Part shown: positions 16,001 to 23,265 of the stretch, piece after piece
Layout of the letters: every line of letters begins with the position of its first letter
Numbering within the stretch: position 1 is the stretch's first letter
DNA from: Winogradskyella eximia
GTDB taxonomy: Bacteria > Bacteroidota > Bacteroidia > Flavobacteriales > Flavobacteriaceae
Direction: 5' to 3'
Length of the DNA: 64,000 nt
NCBI RefSeq assembly: GCF_003386165.1
Contig: NZ_QRDV01000004.1
Span: 124,001 to 188,000 of the forward strand
Position numbers and translations under genes: made by a program
The notes under the pieces: generated by a model
Database searches by the model: none
What the model saw: the letters and a program-made list of their open reading frames with translations, nothing else
Told to the model about the DNA's origin: nothing

Positions 16001-16630
16001 ATGAAAATGAAGAACTTTATAACTATAACATTCCTAGTGATATTTTTAGCTTTCGGGTATTCTCAAAATTCTAATAAAAAAGAATTTTTATATGACGAAA
16101 ATTGGAAAACAATTGAAATGAGCGAGTTTAAAGATAAAATAAAAGATTCGAAGTACACATATAAGTTATTCGAAAATGACACTGTATATGTTGGAAAAAT
16201 TCTTCTACGAGAAGAAATCGGAAAAATTACTACTGATGACAGAACTCAACTAATTAAATACCTGAGAAAAATAACTAATTCCGAAGTAGATTCAACAAAA
16301 AACATAATTATCAACTTTTTTTTTAAGCCTGAATTTAAACCAAATGGGTCATGTATTGATAATTATACATCTGATAATAAGTACAAAAGATACTTCAAAA
16401 AGAGTGCCAATGATATACAATTTTTTGTTACACAAAAAGACTATGCCTATCAGAAAAAAAATGTATTTCAAGACAACGATGATTTTATAAGAGAATTACT
16501 TTTTAAATATTATTTTGATTGTGGTAATTATATAATTATAAAACCAAATGGAGAATTTTTACTCAGAAGAGGAGAATATCATCAGAATGAAATTAAAGAA
16601 AAAATAAACTCGCAATGGAAAAAACTGTAG
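16001..16630 (+). CDS. secreted hypothetical protein, cassette gene
   Basis: 209 aa. MKMKNFITITFLVIFLAFGYSQ is a typical SPase-I signal peptide ending at SQ/N. The frame is open from a TTG at 15989 that lies inside the repeat core; ATG at 16001 (or 16007) is the likely start. The mature part is lysine-rich and contains a single Cys pair (GSCIDNY, FDCGNYIIIKPNGEFLLR). I recognise no family. The stop TAG lies inside the downstream core (TGTAGCTAAC, 16626-16635), which complements the unit start GTTGGCTACA (15988-15997) at 9 of 10 positions. Confidence 0.65.
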   Translation: MKMKNFITITFLVIFLAFGYSQNSNKKEFLYDENWKTIEMSEFKDKIKDSKYTYKLFENDTVYVGKILLREEIGKITTDDRTQLIKYLRKITNSEVDSTKNIIINFFFKPEFKPNGSCIDNYTSDNKYKRYFKKSANDIQFFVTQKDYAYQKKNVFQDNDDFIRELLFKYYFDCGNYIIIKPNGEFLLRRGEYHQNEIKEKINSQWKKL

Positions 16631-16828
16631 CTAACATTGTATATAAAAAATAGTGCAACTCTATGCTAACAGTAAAGTTTGAGCATTTTTGTAAAGTCGC
16701 CAAATTTTTAAATTTGACGATTTCCAATAAAAAAATAAAAATAGTAAAATTTAAAAATTCAGCTTGTGTTAATCCGAAAAGTACCAACTTGTTTTCAACG
16801 CTACTTTTCATATACGGAGCCGTCGGCA
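16626..16828 (+). repeat. attC-like site 5 (long, divergent central part)
   Basis: 203 bases from TGTAGCTAAC to GTCGGCA. The left arm GTATATAAAAAATAGTG pairs with the right arm CGCTACTTTTCATATAC. The centre, about 120 bases, lacks the TACTTAC/TTTGCTAAATTA skeleton of the other sites and has its own hairpins, including AAATTTTTAAATTT near 16703-16716. The 3' core reads GTC rather than GTT. A spurious open frame crosses it on the minus strand. Confidence 0.6.
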
Positions 16829-16844
16829 AACATTAAAAGGAACA

Positions 16845-18188
16845 ATGAATAGATACATAATTTTAGCATTATTACTGATTAATTTTTCTTGCTCATCTCA
16901 AATTCCTATTGTGGAGGCAACTTCGGATTTAGTTGATATTAGAGATGGAGAAAACTTAAAAAAAGGTGGTTGGTCATTAGCACCAGGTGTAAAGCCAGAC
17001 ATTTATAAAACCAATGTAATTACTTCAAAAAAGGTAACATTTTACACAAACATTGATTCTATATCGTTTATAGTTGAGCCTAAAAAAAAATATGACTTTA
17101 TTATTTTATTGAATAAAAAAGATACGTGTTGGACTCAAATAAATACAATACCTCATTTTGACTTTGATGATAAATATATTGAGAAAAATAGTGGAAAATA
17201 CAGTTTTGAAATTCCGGAAGTTCAAGAATTAGTTCATCTTATTTTTGCCTTAACACCTACTGGAATAGTTGATAAAAATATGGTAAATCATCGAACAGAA
17301 TACTACGAAAAAATTATTGAAGAATTTTCAAAATATAAAGATGAACCTATTGTTCTCAAATTAGATTCTTTATTAAAACAAGGGTATTATTCAAGATTAA
17401 AAATGGATGCTTGTGGATTTTACTTTAATGGAAATAAAATAGAAAAAGATTCAATCTACGAAAGATTAAGTTGGAATGGTGCAAACCAAATTGAACCATT
17501 TATTACTGAAATAGAAAAATTAGCTACTAAAATAGATTTTAGAAAATTCTACAAAAAAAACAAAGAATACTATAATGACCTTACGACTAAAATCGAAAAG
17601 CAAATGCCTATTAAAAAGCAATGGGATTGGCTGGAACAGCAATTTGATTTTAATTACGATAATTATAGAATTACATTTTCGCCATTAGTAGAAGGTGGTC
17701 ATTCAACTAATAATTTTATTCAGAACAATTTTAAACAAACCGTAATGTTCATTTGTGGCCCAACAGAAAGCACAAAATTTGACGAAGAAATTATTGAAGG
17801 ATTAATGACAAGAGTTGTCTTTACAGAAATAGACCATAACTATGTAAATCCCATTTCAGACGAATATCTGAATGAAATAAATAATTCTTTAAACGAACTT
17901 TCTAAATGGACTACTGAGAATGCTTTAAGCAATTATGGAAATTCATATTTGGTTTTTAACGAATATATGACTTGGTCTGTATTTACATTATATGCTTTTG
18001 ATAATTATAAATCAGATAACTTTGAATTTATCAATAATCAAGTAGAGTTGCAAATGACCGAAAGGAGAGGATTTATAAAGTTTAAAGAATTTAATCGAAA
18101 AATGATTGAACTTTATAAAGGAAAATCAGCAAATGAAAAGATTAAAGATTTATATCCCAAAATTATTTCTTGGTGTAAAGAACAGTAG
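16845..18188 (+). CDS. lipoprotein related to DUF4932 (zincin-like), cassette gene
   Basis: 447 aa. MNRYIILALLLINFSCSSQ carries a lipobox (NFSC). The central and C-terminal parts resemble DUF4932-type Bacteroidota proteins. RITFSPLVEGGHSTNNF is followed by VFTEIDHNYVNPISDEY (near residue 325), where the family has a HExxH-like helix, and by LVFNEYMTWSVFTLY (near 375), the usual place of a third ligand. Here the helix reads E-x-D-H-N-Y rather than HExxH, so zinc binding and catalysis are uncertain. The gene is bracketed by GTCGGCAAACATT (16822-16834) and AATGTTTGCCAAT (18192-18204), complementary at 11 of 13 positions. Confidence 0.7.
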   Translation: MNRYIILALLLINFSCSSQIPIVEATSDLVDIRDGENLKKGGWSLAPGVKPDIYKTNVITSKKVTFYTNIDSISFIVEPKKKYDFIILLNKKDTCWTQINTIPHFDFDDKYIEKNSGKYSFEIPEVQELVHLIFALTPTGIVDKNMVNHRTEYYEKIIEEFSKYKDEPIVLKLDSLLKQGYYSRLKMDACGFYFNGNKIEKDSIYERLSWNGANQIEPFITEIEKLATKIDFRKFYKKNKEYYNDLTTKIEKQMPIKKQWDWLEQQFDFNYDNYRITFSPLVEGGHSTNNFIQNNFKQTVMFICGPTESTKFDEEIIEGLMTRVVFTEIDHNYVNPISDEYLNEINNSLNELSKWTTENALSNYGNSYLVFNEYMTWSVFTLYAFDNYKSDNFEFINNQVELQMTERRGFIKFKEFNRKMIELYKGKSANEKIKDLYPKIISWCKEQ

Positions 18189-18191
18189 AAT

Positions 18192-18329
18192 AATGTTTGC
18201 CAATACCGTATATAATTAATGGCTAGCCCTCGCTTACTTACAAAAATCCTTATCGAATTTTTATTCGGTTTTTATTTGATAAATTAGTTACTTAAACACG
18301 CAACGAAATCATACACAAAACTGTTGGCA
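18192..18329 (+). repeat. attC-like site 6
   Basis: From AATGTTTGCCAAT to GTTGGCA. Left arm GTATATAATTAATGGCTAGC, conserved TTACTTAC, hairpin AAAAAT...ATTTTT, conserved TATTCGGTTTTTATTTGATA and CTTAAACACGCAACGAAATC, right arm CATACAC. The left part is shared with site 7. Confidence 0.75.
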
Positions 18330-18341
18330 AACATATAAGAA

Positions 18342-18752
18342 ATGACAATAATCAGATATACAAAAGAGAGATTAAGAAGTAATTCAAGAATGGGAATATT
18401 CTTTGTAGCAATCGGAATTATTCTCGTTTTGCTATCTTTTATTACTTCAGAATGGAAAGAAATTTCACTCGCATCTATTGGAATTGGACAAATAGGTGCT
18501 GGAATTTTTATGTTTATAATTTATTACTTTGAAAACAGAAAACAATATCTAACTCTGAAAAACGGAGAATTAATAAAAAACAGTCTATTTCCAAAAAAAA
18601 TAAAACTAGCCGAAATAAAATCTATAAAGGAATTTGCTGGAGATTTAAGACTGATTACACAAAACACGGAATTTGTAATTGACACTCAAATTATTGAACC
18701 GAATTCTCTTGAGAAATTAAAAAATGAATTGAAAAATTATAATCTGAAATAA
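18342..18752 (+). CDS. two-TM membrane protein with PH-like C-terminus, cassette gene
   Basis: 136 aa. Two transmembrane helices (MGIFFVAIGIILVLLSFI and IGIGQIGAGIFMFIIYYF) precede a beta-rich segment YLTLKNGELIKNSLFPKKIKLAEIKSIKEFAGDLRLITQNTEFVIDTQ, which has the shape of a bacterial PH-like domain (YcxB/bPH2 type). Function unknown. The ATG is 12 bases after the upstream core. It is bracketed by GTTGGCAAA (18323-18331) and TTTGCCAAC (18761-18769), a perfect 9-base complement. Confidence 0.7.
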   Translation: MTIIRYTKERLRSNSRMGIFFVAIGIILVLLSFITSEWKEISLASIGIGQIGAGIFMFIIYYFENRKQYLTLKNGELIKNSLFPKKIKLAEIKSIKEFAGDLRLITQNTEFVIDTQIIEPNSLEKLKNELKNYNLK

Positions 18753-18760
18753 AAATACGA

Positions 18761-18894
18761 TTTGCCAACACCGTATAAAATTAATGGCTAGCCCTCGCTT
18801 ACTTACTGAGATCCTCGCGGATTTTCTATTCGGTTTTTATTAGTTAAATTAGGTGCTTGAAACACAAAACTTTCCATATACTAAACCGTTGGCA
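18761..18894 (+). repeat. attC-like site 7
   Basis: From TTTGCCAAC to GTTGGCA. Left arm GTATAAAATTAATGGCTAGC, hairpin ATCC-TCGC-GGAT (18811-18822), conserved TATTCGGTTTTTATTAGTTA, right arm CATATAC, then TAAACC and GTT. The stem sequence of the inner hairpin differs from sites 1, 2 and 8, but pairing is kept. Confidence 0.75.
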
Positions 18895-18912
18895 GTAATT
18901 ATTACCAAAATA

Positions 18913-19503
18913 ATGCAAATGGAAGAAATAATAATACGTTCAAGCAAAACAAAATTAGTGTTAATGCTAATTGTCTGTTTGGCATTTATTATTGGTGGAA
19001 TTAATATGATTATAGAACCTAATAAATCTATTAATAATCGACATTCAGAGGAATATCTAGTTTTTATTGGATTATTAAGTGTTTTATTCTGTGGTCTAGG
19101 TGTTTTTTTTATTGCTAAAAATATTTTTAACAGAAAAGTAGGTTTGATAATAAATAATAAGGGAATTACTGACAACTCAAACACAACAAGTATCGGATTA
19201 ATAGAATGGGATGATATTACAGGAGTTGAAACTATTCAGGTCAGCATTCCTGCTTATGAATACTTATTCACTGTTTCATCACCTAAAATGTTAATTATAA
19301 AAACAAGTAAACCTGAAAAATATATTGAACGTTCAAAAAATATGATTTCAAAAGAAGCTATGAAAACAAATAACAGAATGTATGGAACACCATTAACTAT
19401 AACATCACATACTCTGAAAATAAAATCATCGAATTTGGAAACAATTATTTCCGAACAACTAAACAAACGAAAAAATAAACACTACCTACAACACCATGTA
19501 TAA
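18913..19503 (+). CDS. STM3941-family-like membrane protein, cassette gene
   Basis: 196 aa from ATG at 18913; the frame is open into the upstream repeat (18853) but that part is repeat DNA. Two membrane helices (LVLMLIVCLAFIIGGINMII and YLVFIGLLSVLFCGLGVFFI) are followed by GLIINNKGITDNSNTTSIGLIEWDDITGVE, a pattern I associate with STM3941-type proteins and PH-like folds. Function unknown. The gene runs about six codons into the next attC-like site and uses a TAA within its left arm (ending 19503), so its last residues are encoded by repeat sequence. The core pair here is weak (GTTGGCAGTAAT against ACTACCTACAAC, 8 of 12). Confidence 0.65.
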   Translation: MQMEEIIIRSSKTKLVLMLIVCLAFIIGGINMIIEPNKSINNRHSEEYLVFIGLLSVLFCGLGVFFIAKNIFNRKVGLIINNKGITDNSNTTSIGLIEWDDITGVETIQVSIPAYEYLFTVSSPKMLIIKTSKPEKYIERSKNMISKEAMKTNNRMYGTPLTITSHTLKIKSSNLETIISEQLNKRKNKHYLQHHV

Positions 19504-19646
19504 TTAATTATATGGTCAATAACGACTTACGAACATTCCTGCGGAATATTATATCTGTGATTTATTTGTTAAATTAGGTGCTTAACTTCGCGACATCAAA
19601 GCGCAGCGAACAGAAGAAGTAAACCAAATACTAGACCATTTGACGC
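19485..19646 (+). repeat. attC-like site 8 (3' core degraded, insertion)
   Basis: Starts CCTACAAC, ACC, ATGTATAATTAATTATATGG; hairpin ATTCC-TGC-GGAAT (19535-19547); conserved TTTATTTGTTAAATTAGGTG and CTTAACTTCGCGACATCAAA. About 22 extra bases then separate this from CAAATACTAGACCATTTGAC, which aligns with the end of site 7 but has ATT in place of GTT. Confidence 0.6.
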
Positions 19647-19661
19647 CATTAAATAAACAAA

Positions 19662-20138
19662 ATGAATAAATACATTTTTACTTTACTACTTACTATTTTA
19701 CTTGTTTCTTGTAAACAGAAAAACGATGAAAAACAAAATATTGAAAATCTAACTCAAGGTCCAATTGTTCACAAATCATTAAGTCAAGATCAGTTAACTC
19801 AAATCAAGTATATACAGAAAACTTTTAACGAAGTATTACCTGTTTCTCTTGAGGAAACAATTACTAACTTTAAACGTGATCAAAACCCTGATAATGAAAT
19901 ACGTATTTGGTTAAATATGGCAAAAGCTTACGAAGCTTTTTCATTAAAAAACCCTGAGGAGGAAAAAGTCAATTTAAGAAAAGAAGCATTTATGCTCGTT
20001 TTTATGCGCTCAATGATGTCTGAAGAGGAAATAATGAAAAATGAAAAGACTGAATATAAATTATTGACGGAAAAAGATATTAAAGAAATTTTTAAGAATT
20101 ACACATTGGTACCTAAACCTATTACAATTAACAAATAA
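19662..20138 (+). CDS. small lipoprotein, unknown function
   Basis: 158 aa. MNKYIFTLLLTILLVSCKQK has a clear lipobox (LVSC). The rest is helical and hydrophilic, with a segment EIRIWLNMAKAYEAFSLKNPEEEKVNLRKEAFMLVFMRSMMSEEE that could be a helical bundle. I recognise no family. It starts 16 bases after degraded site 8 and is followed by a degraded copy, so it is probably an old cassette. Confidence 0.65.
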   Translation: MNKYIFTLLLTILLVSCKQKNDEKQNIENLTQGPIVHKSLSQDQLTQIKYIQKTFNEVLPVSLEETITNFKRDQNPDNEIRIWLNMAKAYEAFSLKNPEEEKVNLRKEAFMLVFMRSMMSEEEIMKNEKTEYKLLTEKDIKEIFKNYTLVPKPITINK

Positions 20139-20159
20139 TAATTAACAAAAGTACAATAA

Positions 20160-20280
20160 CTCGTGAAGTCAATTTGATAGATTCTCGACTACTTGGAGAT
20201 GTTTCTTTGTCGTTCCATTTTTGCAAAATTATGTACTTAAGAATACACAAATTTTGTAGAAATATGTTGTGTGTAATATA
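20160..20280 (+). repeat. degenerate attC-like copy 9
   Basis: Keeps the order CTCGACTACTTGGAGAT ... TTTTTGCAAAATTATGTACT ... TAAGAATACACAAA, which aligns with TACTTAC...TTTGCTAAATTAGTTGCTTAA...CATACAC of the intact sites. Both recombination cores are unrecognisable. Confidence 0.4.
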
Positions 20281-20298
20281 AAAAACAGACTGTAAAAA

Positions 20299-21129
20299 AT
20301 GAGTTTTTGGAAAAAATTATTTAATGGTAAAAAAGATAACCATAAAACTGAATCGCATTTTGATAAGTATCGAAATGAGCTAAATATATTAAATTTAACA
20401 ACGATTTCAGATTTAGAGAATTTAGTAAAGCCTGTCATTAGAACGGCAACAAAACTTGAGGTGTTGTCTCCTTCAAGACCTCCTGAGAGTTCTCAATTAA
20501 TTTCACATTTTGGCGGACAGCCTTATTTTGAAAAAGGCGAATTATGGCCAGCCAGTAATAACGGGAAGCCTTTAGAATTTATTTTTCAAGTATTTAATTC
20601 TACTGATTTGCAATTACCTAAAAATATAGAGCTCATTCAATTTTATTATGATTGGGATGAGTTTCCATGGGAAACTTCAAATGATGGTTGGTTAGTGAAA
20701 ATTTATAAAAAAATTGACAAAGAAAATATCGAATTTGTTGATAAACCAAACGAATTAGAAAGATCTAAATATTGCGAAATAAAATTTAGTTCTACCAAAT
20801 CCTTACCTGATTGGGAAGGAATAGATTTACATTCTTATAATGCTTCTAAATTATCTTGTGTTTTAAATGAAGATGAGCCTTGGGATAGCTATGATCAAAT
20901 GGTCACTAAACTTATTGGAGAGCAAGATTATCAAAGCCAACTAGGAGGTTATCCAAACTGGGTGCAAGGAGAATCTACGCCAAATGATAACGAAGGGAAC
21001 CCAATGAAACTCTTATTTCAAATAGATTCAGAAGAAAATGCTGGATTAATGTGGGGAGATGTTGGATTAATTTACGTTTTCTATGATGATAACACGGAGA
21101 GAGTAGAATTCATCTTACAATGTCATTAA
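20299..21129 (+). CDS. DUF1963 (YwqG-like) protein
   Basis: 276 aa, soluble. DUF1963 marks are SHFGGQPYFEKGELWP...NGKPLEFIFQV (residues about 73-105), QLGGYPNWVQGE (near 215) and a C-terminal LLFQIDSEENAGLMWGDVGLIYVF, the repeated beta pattern of YwqG-type proteins. The family has no settled function; members are common in polymorphic toxin and immunity neighbourhoods and as lone accessory genes. It lies between two decayed repeat copies in the distal part of the array. Confidence 0.85.
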   Translation: MSFWKKLFNGKKDNHKTESHFDKYRNELNILNLTTISDLENLVKPVIRTATKLEVLSPSRPPESSQLISHFGGQPYFEKGELWPASNNGKPLEFIFQVFNSTDLQLPKNIELIQFYYDWDEFPWETSNDGWLVKIYKKIDKENIEFVDKPNELERSKYCEIKFSSTKSLPDWEGIDLHSYNASKLSCVLNEDEPWDSYDQMVTKLIGEQDYQSQLGGYPNWVQGESTPNDNEGNPMKLLFQIDSEENAGLMWGDVGLIYVFYDDNTERVEFILQCH

Positions 21130-21130
21130 T

Positions 21131-21250
21131 TAATGTCTTTGGTAATTGATTATCAATAAAATCGTTTCTGTGTTTTCTCTAGTTCGAGTTTGTTTACTAA
21201 ATTAGTTGCAGAAGCGTGAAACGAAATCATATACAAACACTTTGATAACA
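21131..21250 (+). repeat. degenerate attC-like copy 10
   Basis: The right half is well kept: GTTTACTAAATTAGTTGCAG, then GCGTGAAACGAAATC, arm CATATACAAACAC and TTTGATAAC. The left half is only faintly similar. The 3' core reads CTTTG rather than CGTTG. Confidence 0.5.
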
Positions 21251-21263
21251 ATCTAAAAAAAAG

Positions 21264-21602
21264 ATGATATTATTTTATTCTTTAGGAATTATTAGTCTTA
21301 TTTCAATCGGAATTTATTATTTCATATGGAAGGATAAACAGAATGATAAAAATAATTTAGATAAGGATTGGCAAAGATTTCTAAAATCTATATCCTTAAA
21401 TGACATTAAAGGAATCGCTTCTAATGGTGATAAGTTAATTTGGAATAAATATCTTAAGACCGAACAACTTGATAAAATAATTGAAGTCGTAAATTCAAAA
21501 GTATCTGATTTTCCAGAATTGAAAGAATTAGAAAATAATGCATTCAATAAAAAGTTGCATTTTAATAGGCCTTTACCATATCTAGGAAGTAGTGATGGTT
21601 AA
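21264..21602 (+). CDS. small single-pass membrane protein, unknown function
   Basis: 112 aa. One N-terminal membrane helix (ILFYSLGIISLISIGIYYFIW) and a cytosolic helical domain with KDWQRFLKSISLNDIKGIASNGDKLIWNKYL. I know no family. Starts 14 bases after degenerate copy 10. No repeat follows it. Confidence 0.6.
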   Translation: MILFYSLGIISLISIGIYYFIWKDKQNDKNNLDKDWQRFLKSISLNDIKGIASNGDKLIWNKYLKTEQLDKIIEVVNSKVSDFPELKELENNAFNKKLHFNRPLPYLGSSDG

Positions 21603-21730
21603 AAGCAAAGTTAGTAACTAACTTTAGAAATGACAGTTATTAAAATATATAAAAACCTGCTACCTGTAATTATAGAATAGACTTGATAATTTAGTACTAC
21701 TTTTAATAAAATAGAAACAGCAAAAATCGG

Positions 21731-22309
21731 ATGACTAACAACGGCATGGAACTAAACCAAATTATTGATACTATATATCCACTAACAGCGAAATCAAAAA
21801 ACTTAATAAAGGAGTCAATAATTGAAACAAAGTTTCCAAAAGGCCATATTTTATTTAAAGCCAATAAAATTGAAACCAGTATTTATTTTATAAAAAAAGG
21901 CATAGCAAGAGCATATGCTTATTCAGATGATAATCAAATTACGTTTTGGTTTGGCAAAGAGGGAGATCCTATTGTTTCCATGCAAAGTTATGTTAATAAT
22001 CAAAAAGGCTATGAAGATGTAGAATTACTGGAAGATTGCGAACTCTACGAATTAAAGATAGAACAACTTCAAAAACTCTTTTTAGAAGATATTCAAATTG
22101 CAAATTGGGGACGGAAATTCGCGGAATTTGAACTTATTAAATCCGAAGAACGCCTTATTGCTTTGCAATTTAATACCGCAACCCAAAGGTATTTGGCACT
22201 TCTTAAAAATTATCCGAGCATTATACAACGTGTGCAATTATCTCATATCGCATCTTATTTAGGTATTACTCAAGTTAGTTTAAGTAGAATTAGAGCAAGC
22301 ATAAAATAA
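21731..22309 (+). CDS. Crp/Fnr-family transcriptional regulator
   Basis: 192 aa. Cyclic-nucleotide-binding-type beta barrel (KFPKGHILFKANKIETSIYFIKKGIARAYAYSDDNQITFWFGKEGD) plus dimer helix and a short C-terminal HTH (VQLSHIASYLGITQVSLSRIRA). The conserved PRxxxS phosphate cassette for cAMP is absent (GDPIVSMQSYV here), and there are no clustered N-terminal cysteines, so neither cAMP nor an Fe-S cluster is likely as ligand. This is the common Bacteroidota subgroup of unknown effector. A second ATG at 21746 (MELNQIID) may be the true start. It probably acts on the DJ-1/ACT/SMR genes that follow, though I see no obvious operator. Confidence 0.88.
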   Translation: MTNNGMELNQIIDTIYPLTAKSKNLIKESIIETKFPKGHILFKANKIETSIYFIKKGIARAYAYSDDNQITFWFGKEGDPIVSMQSYVNNQKGYEDVELLEDCELYELKIEQLQKLFLEDIQIANWGRKFAEFELIKSEERLIALQFNTATQRYLALLKNYPSIIQRVQLSHIASYLGITQVSLSRIRASIK

Positions 22310-22455
22310 ATAACGTTTTTATCATTTGTTAAATAGTTTCTTCAAAATGTTTAAGACTTTTGTCCTATAGTATTATTCTTTATTGGAGGTTGTCATTCGG
22401 TTTCAACTTTAAAAAATGTGAATAATCTAAAACCTTATTTTAAATAAATTTAGAT

Positions 22456-23265
22456 ATGTTAAATACGATAAAAATTAAAACACTTATTATTCTATTCTTG
22501 TTTACGGTTCTTCTTATAGGCTGTAATGATAAAAGTAACTCAGAGAAATCAACTGTGCAAACAGAGGCTAAAGCTCTAAAAAAGATATTATTTGTAGTAA
22601 CAAGCCACAGTGAAAAAGGCGATACAGGAGAAAAAACAGGTTACTATCTTGGTGAAGTTTCTCATCCTTGGGATGTATTGCATACTGCTGGATATGAAAT
22701 AGATTTTGTAAGTCCACAAGGAGGAAAAGCACCTGTAGATGCATTTGATATGTCTGATGCTATCAATAAGAAATATTGGAATAACAACACGTATCGTAAC
22801 AAAATTGAAAACACCAAAAAGCCTAGTGAAGTTAATCCAGAGGACTATGTAGCCATTCATTATGCAGGTGGTCATGGCGCAATGTGGGATTTTGCAGATA
22901 ACGAAGAAATAGCAGAGATTGCAGCTAAAATCTATGAAAATAATGGTATTGTAAGCGCTGTGTGTCATGGTCCTGCAGGCCTTGTAAATATTAAATTAAG
23001 CAACGGGTTGTATCTTGTGGATGGTAAAAAAGTAAACGCGTTTACAAATGAAGAAGAGGTGAAAGTAAACCTAGAAGATGTGGTTCCTTTTTTACTAGAA
23101 GATACATTAAAAGAACGTGGTGCTATTTTTGAAAAGTCAGCGCCTTTTACTGAGCATGTGGTTGCGGATCAACGATTAGTGACAGGTCAAAACCCTCAGT
23201 CTGCTCATGGTGTAGGTAAGGCTACCTTAAAAGAGTTACAAAGACTAACTAAAAGCGAAAAATAA
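22456..23265 (+). CDS. DJ-1/PfpI (Hsp31-like) lipoprotein
   Basis: 269 aa. MLNTIKIKTLIILFLFTVLLIGC has a lipobox, so unlike most DJ-1 proteins it is exported and membrane-anchored. The glutamine-amidotransferase-like fold shows the nucleophile elbow SAVCHGPAGL (Cys near residue 176 followed by His) and GGHGAMWDFADN, which fit the Hsp31/type 1 glutamine amidotransferase class. Proteins of this class can act as glyoxalase III or deglycase-like enzymes toward methylglyoxal; that is family knowledge, not shown here. Its stop codon is directly followed by the ATG of the ACT-domain gene. Confidence 0.88.
   Translation: MLNTIKIKTLIILFLFTVLLIGCNDKSNSEKSTVQTEAKALKKILFVVTSHSEKGDTGEKTGYYLGEVSHPWDVLHTAGYEIDFVSPQGGKAPVDAFDMSDAINKKYWNNNTYRNKIENTKKPSEVNPEDYVAIHYAGGHGAMWDFADNEEIAEIAAKIYENNGIVSAVCHGPAGLVNIKLSNGLYLVDGKKVNAFTNEEEVKVNLEDVVPFLLEDTLKERGAIFEKSAPFTEHVVADQRLVTGQNPQSAHGVGKATLKELQRLTKSEK

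Noticed and set aside
16593..16829. Minus-strand open frame of 78 codons
   Set aside because: It lies wholly in attC-like site 5 and the end of the gene before it; the hydrophobic look comes from A/T-rich repeat DNA.
11956..19646. CRISPR array
   Set aside because: Repeats are 130-200 bp, spaced by whole genes of 0.4 to 1.4 kb, and no cas genes are present.
22588..22968. Minus-strand 126-codon frame
   Set aside because: Shadow of the DJ-1 gene, whose motifs are clear on the plus strand.
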